DNA of 14,607 bases, taken from assembly GCA_030597865.1 (NCBI GenBank), contig JAUVQZ010000044.1, forward strand, positions 1-14,607, written 5' to 3'. A model generated the notes under the pieces. That model was not told the origin of the DNA and searched no databases. It was given only the letters and a program-made list of their open reading frames with translations. Shown here one piece after another: positions 5,818-12,956 of this stretch; the stretch's first letter is position 1; every line of letters starts with the position of its first letter. Source of the stretch: Pseudomonadota bacterium. GTDB taxonomy: Bacteria; Desulfobacterota; Desulfobulbia; Desulfobulbales; SURF-16. The translations under genes and the position numbers were made by a program.

Positions 5818-7959
5818 CTAGGCATTGGCACCGTCGCCGTTTTCCGGGGTAAATTTGACCACACAGTTGCGTCCCTCTTCCTTGGCCTTATAGAGGGCAA
5901 TATCGGCGTAGCGCAGTACCTTTGCTATACGCTCTGATCTGCCCCCTGCAAATTCCGCCACACCGATACTTATTGTTTGTGTCTGGGCGCCCTCGGGCAG
6001 CTCAAATGTATGATTGGCCACGCCTTGGCGGATCTTTTCAGCCACCACCACTTCCTCGTCCTCCCTAATATCCTGGAGCAGGATAAGAAACTCCTCCCCC
6101 CCATAGCGGATAATCAGGTCCGAACTTCTGACTGAGGCCCGAAAAATATCAGCCAGTTCCACCAGGACAAGATCACCGGCCGCATGGCCGTAAGTATCAT
6201 TGATGGCCTTGAAATGGTCCATGTCGCAGATAAGAACACCCAGGGTCGAGTTGCGCCGTTTGCTAGCCGCTTCTAGTTGGGGCAGGGACATGTCAAGGTA
6301 GTGACGGTTGTAAAGGCCGGTGAGCTGATCCTGGGTGGCTATGGCCTCAAGTTTGCGGGCGTAGCGCTTGGCCTGGATGATGGGCAGGGCCTCCTCAATA
6401 TAGTTTTGGGCCTCATTGAGGAGCTTTTGATAGGAGTTTTTTTTGGCCACCGTGGTGGAGATAGGCAGGAAGAACTGGATGATGCCGATGGTTTGCCCAC
6501 CGGCCAGCAGGGGGATGCAAAAATAGTCCAGGACATCTTTGACGGGGCAGATGGGGCAGATGTCAGGGTCGTCGAAGGAATGGACAGTTGCGGTGGTGCG
6601 TTTTGCCCGGCAGGTATCAGTAATGGAAAAAACAGGCATCTCCTCCTTGAGTTCAGGGGGGTAGGAGTAGATGGGTGTCATTGGTTCGTTGTCAGCTATC
6701 TCATAGATGATAAAGCTTGGCAAGCCCAGCTCTTGGGTGAAGATTTTCCCCAGGCGGACGTACACATCATGACAGGTATTGTCATTTTCAATTTTTTGCC
6801 GGAATTCAGAGATGCCGTGGATGTGATTTAATAAGGCCTGGGTGGCCCGGCCCACATCGCCAATCTCATCATGGCGATGGGTGATCTGTTCATGGATCTT
6901 CTGATATTGCAGTTTCTCAGAATTGGACAGGCTCCGGATTCCCCTGAGCAGGGTGGTGAATTTCTTTAATAAATCAACCAGGGAATCCAGGGGGGAGAGG
7001 ATGGAGTTTGCCATAAAGGTAAAGACCATGATGCAGAAGAAGGTGACCAGGGCCAGGGCGGCAAACATCAGGAAGACATAGTTGGTGGCAAGCTTGAGCC
7101 CCTGGTCGGCCAGGGTCATGACCTGTTTGTTGTTGGTAATGGAGACCTCGGCAAGCTGCATCTTCAGGGAGTTAAAGAGATTCATCACCTCCTCTTCACT
7201 GCTGACAACCCGTACCCTGATGGCGCCCACCGTGGCAATGGCCTCATCAAGCTCATAAAAAAGATCAATAAAATTTAATAAATAGGCTGACTGTTCCGGG
7301 TCAAGCTTTGGCGCCAATACTTGTATATCCTTTTTGACCGCGTGCAGCACCAGGGAGATCTTCTGCTTTGTCTCCTTCAACTCTTGGGGGGGGCCATTGA
7401 TGATGCCGTGCATGTAGAGGGGACGGATCTGACGGAATGTCTGACTTGCCCGCCTCACCCCCTGCTGGCAATCCTCATTCTTCCGGCAGAGAGAGCTCTG
7501 CTCCAGGGCCTCGAGAAGAGTGTCACCAGCCCTCAAGGTCTTATAGTTGTTAAGGCGGAAACTGGCCATGCGGATTGCAAGGGTGTCGGCCTTGACCAGG
7601 AATTTATTGAGATGGGGTTTGGCAGGATCGGGAAGATGGTCCAGGAGCTCGCCTGATCTTTTGCGGATCTTCTCCATGGTTTCAGGATGAGCTGTCTGCA
7701 TAAACAGGATGAGATCAGACTGAATTTCACCCACCAGCAAGGTGTCGCTGAAGATATGCTCCTGTTCGGCCAGTATGGTTTCTGAGGTCTGTTCGATGAG
7801 TTTTTTGCTCTGGGAGAACTGGCTGTACTTCCACAGGCCTATGGCTGCGGCAAGGATGACTGCCCAGATGGACAGCCACATGATGAGCTTAAACTTGCCG
7901 CGCAGGCTTAATTGGCGAAAGTGTGAGGTTTTGGAGTGGGTGGGCATCTGTTGAGACAT
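5818..7959 (-). CDS. Membrane-bound diguanylate cyclase (periplasmic sensor, HAMP, GAF-like, GGDEF)
   Basis: Makes cyclic di-GMP from two GTP. The 713 residues read: cytoplasmic N-terminus, TM1 about 25-45, a mostly helical periplasmic sensor about 46-292 holding Cys158 and Cys164, TM2 about 294-318, HAMP-like linker about 319-375, GAF-like domain about 395-530, GGDEF domain about 540-703. The active site is intact (GGEEF, 620-624), and the inhibitory I-site RSSD (611-614) lies five residues before it, so product inhibition is expected. The GAF-like part holds Cys450, Cys468, Cys471 and Cys481 (TCRAKR, CPICP, FCIP), a possible metal or redox site. The ATG is preceded by AGGGGA at 7 bases. The ligand is unknown. 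Upstream, 7960-8252 holds no gene and I could not assign a promoter in it. Confidence 0.93.
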   Translation of the reverse strand: MSQQMPTHSKTSHFRQLSLRGKFKLIMWLSIWAVILAAAIGLWKYSQFSQSKKLIEQTSETILAEQEHIFSDTLLVGEIQSDLILFMQTAHPETMEKIRKRSGELLDHLPDPAKPHLNKFLVKADTLAIRMASFRLNNYKTLRAGDTLLEALEQSSLCRKNEDCQQGVRRASQTFRQIRPLYMHGIINGPPQELKETKQKISLVLHAVKKDIQVLAPKLDPEQSAYLLNFIDLFYELDEAIATVGAIRVRVVSSEEEVMNLFNSLKMQLAEVSITNNKQVMTLADQGLKLATNYVFLMFAALALVTFFCIMVFTFMANSILSPLDSLVDLLKKFTTLLRGIRSLSNSEKLQYQKIHEQITHRHDEIGDVGRATQALLNHIHGISEFRQKIENDNTCHDVYVRLGKIFTQELGLPSFIIYEIADNEPMTPIYSYPPELKEEMPVFSITDTCRAKRTTATVHSFDDPDICPICPVKDVLDYFCIPLLAGGQTIGIIQFFLPISTTVAKKNSYQKLLNEAQNYIEEALPIIQAKRYARKLEAIATQDQLTGLYNRHYLDMSLPQLEAASKRRNSTLGVLICDMDHFKAINDTYGHAAGDLVLVELADIFRASVRSSDLIIRYGGEEFLILLQDIREDEEVVVAEKIRQGVANHTFELPEGAQTQTISIGVAEFAGGRSERIAKVLRYADIALYKAKEEGRNCVVKFTPENGDGANA

Positions 7960-8252
7960 GGGAAGTTCCCCTGTAAAACGCCCCTTGTCGTAAGAAAAGC
8001 TGGAGGCGTTCTTGGAAAGAGGGTCTGTTAAAGCGCTCTTTGGTTACAGGCAGGTTAATATTAATTCGGAGGATAGATGATCACGTGCATGGGCGATTCA
8101 GAACCATGCTGATAGCCTTTACTCGGCAACCAGCGAAGCAATCTTCAATAAAAATTCTAGAGGGATCATTGGCCAATAGCAAGGGATACATTTTGCGGTG
8201 ATCATGGGACTATGCCCTGATATAGCCTCAATGGGGGAAAATGGGCTGTAAT

Positions 8253-8283
8253 AAAAAAAGGGCCATCCCCTTTGGGACGGCCC
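8253..8283 (-). terminator. Intrinsic terminator of the rnf-apbE operon
   Basis: Read on the minus strand: GGGCCGTCCC, loop AAAG, GGGATGGCCC (a 10-bp stem with one G-T pair), then seven T. It starts 31 bases after the apbE stop codon and should end the operon, isolating it from the diguanylate cyclase gene further along. Confidence 0.93.
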
Positions 8284-8314
8284 ATTGTAATGGATGACTA
8301 TGGCTGGCCGGGAA

Positions 8315-9358
8315 TCAGCCAGCCTTCCAGCCCTGGGAATGATGGGTTGCGCCGCTTGACTCAACAACGAAACATTCTGAGCCATACTGGCTATTTATGA
8401 AGTTCACACCCGCCACAGGCTGCATAACAAAGACGCTGGTGGACAGGGCGTCGGCGTCCATGACCGTGGGGGCCTGGACAGTGACACTGGCCGAAAGCTC
8501 AGGGGAGTAACCGCTGCGGCTGTCAATGATGTGGTGGAACATCTTTTCGTTGTCGTAGTACACCTCGTAATTTCCAGAGGTGGCAATGGCGCCGCTCATC
8601 ATGGTGATGACATCGGGGTACTCCTTGTTCTTGGCCGGGTCCTGGACGGCAATGGTCCATGGCTTGCCCTTGGCTGCCGAGCCATTGGTGCGGATATCGC
8701 CGCCGGCATTGATCAGGTGATTGCTGATACCGTTTCTGGCCAAGATGTCTGAGGCGCGATCAACGATATAGCCCTTGGCAATGCCGTCCAGGGTGATGCC
8801 CATCTCTGGTTTGCTGAAGGCGATATGGCCGCCGCTGAAACGAAGATGCTCGGTGCCGACATTACTGAGGGCGGCCTGGATCTCTTGTTCAGAGGGCCTC
8901 TGCTTGGCGGCGAAATTATCCTTGTAGAGATCAATAAGGGGTTTCACCGTGATATCAAAGGCGCCGCCTGTCTGGCTGTGATAGTAGAGGGAGCGGGCCA
9001 CAAGCTCCAGGATTTCCTGGGGCGCATTTTGCAAAGAGCCGTTTGTGTTGAGCTGATGGATGGGGGAATCAGCGTCGTAGCGACTTAACAGCTTGTTCAA
9101 GCGGTCAATCTCGGCAAAGGCCAGGCCAAAGGCGTTTTCAGCCTCATCCTTGGAGGGATGGATGGCAGTCATGCTGACATAGGTTCCCATGGCCAGCCGG
9201 GTCTTTGAAATCTTGTATTCTTTTTTGCCAAAAAGAACGGCTTCAGCCCGCTGGGCAGGAAGGAGGGTGGCCGAAGCAGCGCCCAGGCCCAAGAGGCCGG
9301 CGGTCTTTATGAAGGATCTTCTCTGCGTATCACAGTGGCATGTTTCTGGGGTTTTCAT
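8315..9358 (-). CDS. apbE: FAD:protein FMN transferase, Tat-exported
   Basis: Uses FAD to attach FMN covalently to threonine in target proteins outside the cytoplasmic membrane; here the clear targets are RnfG and RnfD of the same operon. The 347-residue protein begins with a twin-arginine signal (Arg13-Arg14, RRSFIK, then a hydrophobic run to about residue 33). Family motifs are MGTYVS (57-62), RYDADSPIHQLN (93-104), GGAFDITVKPL (131-141), DGIAKGYIVD (191-200), NAGGDIRTNG (217-226), HIIDSRSGYS (276-285) and the Mg-site region DADALST (301-307). It lies 40 bases after rnfB, with AGAGGA before the ATG, and is the last gene before the terminator. Two cysteines (CHC, 7-9) precede the Tat motif; their role is unknown. 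Confidence 0.96.
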   Translation of the reverse strand: MKTPETCHCDTQRRSFIKTAGLLGLGAASATLLPAQRAEAVLFGKKEYKISKTRLAMGTYVSMTAIHPSKDEAENAFGLAFAEIDRLNKLLSRYDADSPIHQLNTNGSLQNAPQEILELVARSLYYHSQTGGAFDITVKPLIDLYKDNFAAKQRPSEQEIQAALSNVGTEHLRFSGGHIAFSKPEMGITLDGIAKGYIVDRASDILARNGISNHLINAGGDIRTNGSAAKGKPWTIAVQDPAKNKEYPDVITMMSGAIATSGNYEVYYDNEKMFHHIIDSRSGYSPELSASVTVQAPTVMDADALSTSVFVMQPVAGVNFINSQYGSECFVVESSGATHHSQGWKAG

Positions 9359-9398
9359 ATCTTCCTCTATCTCTTTCTATATCAAAGGGAAATTGTCT

Positions 9399-10274
9399 TT
9401 AGCTCGCCAACTTCAGTCTGTTTTCGGTATTACGGGCAAGGACATTACGCCCATCATATTTTCTGAAGATGTCGCGGGGGCATTTTTCCACACAGACCTC
9501 ATGGCAGTCCGGGCCGTATGCCAGGCATTTTTGCTGGTCGATCTGGATCAAACCGTTTTCAGAGCCCACGGCACCGGCCGGGCATTTCTTCACACATATC
9601 TGGCAGGAGATGCAACCAACCTCGCAGACCTTTTTGACATTCTTGCCAAGGTCCTTGGTGGCGCAGGGTACATAGACCCTGGCCTTGAGGCTCTGGAGGA
9701 CAATAACCTGCTTGGGGCAGCTCTTGACACAGGTGCCGCAGCTCACACATTTATCGGGATTGACCAGCGGGAAGCTGTCCTTCATGGTGATGGCATCAAA
9801 GGGGCAGGCCTGGGCGCATTCACCAAGGCCGATACAGGCGTAGTTGCAGGATGAGGGGCCGCCAAAGGCGAGGTTGGCTGCCGTGCAGGAGGCAAAGCCG
9901 ATATACTCGTGCTTATGACTCACCCGGCCTTCCAGGCGTGAGCAGCGGACCAGGGCAATCATGTCCTCCATCTCGGCCATCTTCTTGCCGGTGAGTTGGG
10001 CAATCCGTTCCGCCACACTCTCCTTGCCTGGGTAGCAGAGGTTGGGGGACACGTCAGGGTCATTGACCACGGCAATGGCGTAGCCCTCACAGCCCGGATA
10101 GCCGCAGCCGCCGCATTGGGCGCCTGCCAATGATTCGAGGACCTCTTCAATAAGGGGGTCAGTCTCAACAGCGAATTTATGGGCCGCCAGGGCCAGGCCG
10201 ATGCCGAAAAACAGACCGATGCAGGCTAACAGGGCCACGCCGCCAAGGGCTAATTTCATTAATGCTGGATCCAT
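9399..10274 (-). CDS. rnfB: Rnf electron transport complex subunit B (long, multi-cluster form)
   Basis: Iron-sulfur subunit that takes electrons from ferredoxin and passes them into the Rnf complex. The 291 residues comprise an N-terminal membrane anchor (about 8-31), the Fe4S domain with Cys54, 57, 62 and 80 (CGGCGYPGC then C), and a ferredoxin-like region with four cysteine groups. These are 143/147/153/157 (CNYACIGLGECAQACP), 176/179/182/186, 221/224/227/231 and 250/257/261/265 (CLAYGPDCHEVCVEKC). This is the longer form known from clostridia and Desulfobacterota; E. coli RsxB is about 190 residues with fewer clusters. The last group has unusual spacing, C-x6-C-x3-C-x3-C. AGGTGA precedes the ATG. 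The gene is 62 bases after rnfA. Confidence 0.96.
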   Translation of the reverse strand: MDPALMKLALGGVALLACIGLFFGIGLALAAHKFAVETDPLIEEVLESLAGAQCGGCGYPGCEGYAIAVVNDPDVSPNLCYPGKESVAERIAQLTGKKMAEMEDMIALVRCSRLEGRVSHKHEYIGFASCTAANLAFGGPSSCNYACIGLGECAQACPFDAITMKDSFPLVNPDKCVSCGTCVKSCPKQVIVLQSLKARVYVPCATKDLGKNVKKVCEVGCISCQICVKKCPAGAVGSENGLIQIDQQKCLAYGPDCHEVCVEKCPRDIFRKYDGRNVLARNTENRLKLAS

Positions 10275-10336
10275 ACTCTCACCTTTTCGGTTGGTGCCGA
10301 AATGATTTACTAAATTAACATGCTCTCACGAGGAGA

Positions 10337-11278
10337 CTAAAAAATCTGCAGGCCTGAAAATCCCAGGAAGGCCAGGGCGAACTGGCCCGCCACGATAAAG
10401 GCAATGGGTACACCCTTGAAGGTGGGCGGGATATTGGCAAGATCCATGCGCTCCCGGACAGAACTCATCAGGTAGAGGGCCAGGAGAAAACCACCGCCCG
10501 CACCCAGTGAAAGCATGAAGGTTTCAAAGAAATTATACTCATTGTCGGCCAGGATAAGGGGCACGGCAATAATAACACAGTTGGCAATCACCAGAACCAG
10601 GAAGACGCCAAAGGAGTTGAAGAGGGCGGGGTTCACCTTGCGCAGCACGGTGTCCACCGCCTGGACGGTAAGGGATACCAGGCCGATGAAGATAACGATC
10701 TGCAGGAAGTTTAGGTCAAAGGGCTTGAGGATGAACTGGTAGAAAAACCAGCTCATGATGGCCGACACCACTATAACAATGGTGAAGGTGATGCCCATGC
10801 CCTTGGCCGTGTCCTTGCGCTTTGAGGTGCCGAAAAAGACGCAGAGGCCAAGGTATTTTGTGAAGACAAAGTTGTTAATGAGCATGGCAGAGACCAGAAT
10901 ACCAAGGAGGTAGCCCAGGTAGGACTTGGCCACGCTAAAGGTTGTCTGGCTTTGGGGCGCCACCAGATTGGCAATGGTAACCACATGGGTCTGGGTGGTG
11001 TTGAGGGGCTCGCTAAAGAGCAGGGAGGCACTCTTCTGGTCGCTGGCCAGGATGACCTCCTTGACCTGGAGGCGGATATCCGGATCCGGTTCTTCGTAGA
11101 CCGTGTAGTTGGCCGTGTTGGCCGCCTCGTCCTGGTCAACGGCCTGGCTGAAGGTGACGATTATCTCATTGTCTGCCCCAAAGCCCTTGTCCATCACCAG
11201 TTCCTGGCCCTGGGCCAGGCCGGGCAGGACAAAGAGGAGCAGGAGCGTCAAGAAATGGCGTGTCATTATATTTTTCAT
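10337..11278 (-). CDS. rnfA: Rnf subunit A with N-terminal signal peptide and Ig-like domain
   Basis: RnfA is a six-helix membrane subunit that, with RnfE, holds a [2Fe-2S] cluster in the membrane. Canonical RnfA is about 193 residues; this one is 313. Residues 1-24 look like a signal peptide (basic start, LTLLLLFVLPGLAQG). Residues about 25-115 look like a bacterial Ig-like domain of the SbsA/Big_5 kind (IIVTFSQAVD, ANYTVYE, SASLLFSEPLN, HVVTIANLV). RnfA proper starts near residue 119 and keeps its cluster cysteines Cys146 (LGLCVFFG) and Cys234 (ANCVII). AAGGAG lies 8 bases before the ATG and overlaps the rnfE stop. The only start near the canonical N-terminus is a GTG at residue 116 with no ribosome binding site, so the fusion is probably real. 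The basic loop TSKRKD (151-156) puts the N-terminus outside, consistent with an exported domain. Confidence 0.93.
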   Translation of the reverse strand: MKNIMTRHFLTLLLLFVLPGLAQGQELVMDKGFGADNEIIVTFSQAVDQDEAANTANYTVYEEPDPDIRLQVKEVILASDQKSASLLFSEPLNTTQTHVVTIANLVAPQSQTTFSVAKSYLGYLLGILVSAMLINNFVFTKYLGLCVFFGTSKRKDTAKGMGITFTIVIVVSAIMSWFFYQFILKPFDLNFLQIVIFIGLVSLTVQAVDTVLRKVNPALFNSFGVFLVLVIANCVIIAVPLILADNEYNFFETFMLSLGAGGGFLLALYLMSSVRERMDLANIPPTFKGVPIAFIVAGQFALAFLGFSGLQIF

Positions 11279-11286
11279 AGCTTTAA

Positions 11287-11292
11287 CTCCTT
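11287..11292 (-). promoter_or_regulatory. Ribosome binding site of the extended rnfA
   Basis: AAGGAG on the minus strand, 8 bases before the ATG at 11278. It overlaps the stop codon of rnfE (11291-11293), suggesting translational coupling. It supports the long start and so the extra N-terminal domain. Confidence 0.85.
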
Positions 11293-11905
11293 ATGCCCGC
11301 TTTGCCTTCTTATAGGCTATTTCAATATAGTTGAAGAACGCCATCATCAGGCCCACCACAAAAAAACCGGCACAGGGCAGGACAAAGAAGAGCAGGGGTT
11401 TGAAGCCGAGGATGTCATAACCCATCAGGGTGCCCAGGCCCAGGAGTTCGCGAAGAAAGCCGATGGCCATCATGCCAGCCATGAAGCCCAGGCCCATGCC
11501 GATCCCATCCCAGAAGGAGGCGTTTACCGATTCCTTACAGGCAAACATCTCCAGGCGCATGGTGATAATGGCAAAGGCAACGATGAGTTTGACAAAGATA
11601 CCCATCTTGGCATAGGCCTCTGGCATATAGGCCGCCAGTACCAGGTCGATAACCGTTACCCAGGTGGCAATGGCCAGGGTGTAGGTCGGGATCCGGATCC
11701 GCGGATGGATGACATTTTTAAAGATGGATATGGTGACGCTGGAAAAAACCTGGACAAAGAGCACTGCAACGCCCAGCATCAGGCCATTCATCATCGTGGT
11801 ACTGATACCAACGGCAGGACACATGGAGAGAACCAGGCGGAATATGGGGTTCTCGTTGAGGATGCCGTTTACAACCAGCTGTATGTTTGATTTATCGGTG
11901 GCCAT
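11291..11905 (-). CDS. rnfE: Rnf electron transport complex subunit E, variant cysteine pattern
   Basis: Integral membrane subunit, homologous to RnfA but in the opposite orientation, that shares the membrane [2Fe-2S] cluster with it. The 204 residues have about six hydrophobic helices. The first cluster cysteine is present (Cys29, LSMCPAVG). In E. coli RsxE the second is in LIVTNC followed by GRAEAF; here the aligned stretch is LIVAFA then MRLEMF, so that cysteine is Ala112. A new cysteine, Cys123, lies 11 residues later in FACKE. The start has AGGAG five bases upstream. The gene overlaps the rnfA ribosome binding site and lies 154 bases after rnfG; that gap holds a small hairpin. The comparison with E. 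coli is from memory of the family. Confidence 0.93.
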   Translation of the reverse strand: MATDKSNIQLVVNGILNENPIFRLVLSMCPAVGISTTMMNGLMLGVAVLFVQVFSSVTISIFKNVIHPRIRIPTYTLAIATWVTVIDLVLAAYMPEAYAKMGIFVKLIVAFAIITMRLEMFACKESVNASFWDGIGMGLGFMAGMMAIGFLRELLGLGTLMGYDILGFKPLLFFVLPCAGFFVVGLMMAFFNYIEIAYKKAKRA

Positions 11906-11952
11906 GATCTCTCCTAACCCTGCAAAACTGGAATTAATGAATGGACTGGGTG

Positions 11953-11969
11953 TACCCCCTTGCGGGGTA
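11953..11969. repeat. Small hairpin in the rnfG-rnfE gap
   Basis: TACCCC (11953-11958) pairs with GGGGTA (11964-11969) around five bases. It has no T-run. Lying inside the operon, it may tune mRNA processing or stability, but it could be incidental. Confidence 0.45.
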
Positions 11970-12059
11970 GAGGTGCCTTAATGCCAGGTGTAGTTTCTTT
12001 GCTTTGTATGATTTCTTGCATTTTTTACCATTTTTGACCCGGGAACAACCCCTCAGGCC

Positions 12060-12956
12060 TTAAAAGGGTACAGCGATCTGTTGTTCCTTAAGGACGTTGT
12101 CAAGGATTGAGATGCGGTAGGCGAATTTCTTGACAATGGCCTTGGCACCGTTGGTCACCGCGACAGTTGAGATGGTGGCGCCGGTGAGGGCATAGATGTC
12201 CTTATCCATATACTGTTCCTTAATGGCGGCAACGTCTGCCTCGCTCATCCCTGATTTCTTGGCCTCCAGGGCCTTGAGAAAATCAGTTGGAATGGGGGTC
12301 TTGACCACCTCAAGCTTCTTTAATGCCGCAAAGGACTTGCCCTTAAACTGGTTCTTAAAATAGTCCTGCTCGATTTCACCGCCCAGGCCGGGATCTTCCT
12401 CATGCTCCATGATCTCCAGGCCAAGGATGGCAAAGGATGGGTCAAGGGCCAGCATCATAGAGATAAAGGTCTTAAAGCCTGGAAAGGCGCCGGGCAGCAG
12501 GTAGGCGATGCGCTGGCCATTATCGGTGACAATAATGGTCTTGTCCGCATAGCGCAGAGACGTGTCATCACCAAGGGCGGCACCAATGACCTTGTTGCGT
12601 TCTTTTTCCTCTATGACCAGGGCCTGGCTGATGTCAACAGGGTTGGCGGCCAGAAAATTGCCATCCAGATCAATGGTGATAAAGGTGAATCCCTTGTCTG
12701 CCAGGGGCACCAGATAACCGACACTCAGGGCCTCGTCCTTTGTGACCACATAGCGATAGGCCTCATGGATGGCCGAGGACTCCGGGGCCGGGTTATCCTT
12801 GGTGTAGCCAAGGAGACCGAACATGGTCTTCTGCTCGTTGGCATGCTCGTTATGCTTCTTGGCATTACTGGTGAAGATCAGGGTTGTGCCCATCACTATG
12901 CCTGCCAGGATGCAGGACAGGGTGAGCCGGATTATGATGGTGATAATATCTTTCAT
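12060..12956 (-). CDS. rnfG: Rnf electron transport complex subunit G (FMN-binding, extended)
   Basis: Periplasm-facing flavoprotein subunit anchored by one N-terminal helix (about 4-29). The FMN-binding domain occupies about 155-280. It has the HEEDPGLGG motif (185-193, usually HxETPGLG) and the flavinylation motif TGAT with Thr261 as the expected covalent FMN site, to be modified by ApbE from this operon. At 298 residues it is about 90 longer than E. coli RsxG. Most of the extra length seems to lie between the anchor and the FMN domain (about 45-155), a folded-looking region of unknown role. The ATG overlaps the rnfD stop as ATGA and is preceded by AAAGGAGGTG, so translation is coupled and should be strong. 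Confidence 0.95.
   Translation of the reverse strand: MKDIITIIIRLTLSCILAGIVMGTTLIFTSNAKKHNEHANEQKTMFGLLGYTKDNPAPESSAIHEAYRYVVTKDEALSVGYLVPLADKGFTFITIDLDGNFLAANPVDISQALVIEEKERNKVIGAALGDDTSLRYADKTIIVTDNGQRIAYLLPGAFPGFKTFISMMLALDPSFAILGLEIMEHEEDPGLGGEIEQDYFKNQFKGKSFAALKKLEVVKTPIPTDFLKALEAKKSGMSEADVAAIKEQYMDKDIYALTGATISTVAVTNGAKAIVKKFAYRISILDNVLKEQQIAVPF

Noticed and set aside
10952..11890. 312-residue open frame on the plus strand across rnfA and rnfE
   Set aside because: Antisense to two clearly conserved rnf genes; low-complexity His/Gln/Asp-rich translation without motifs.
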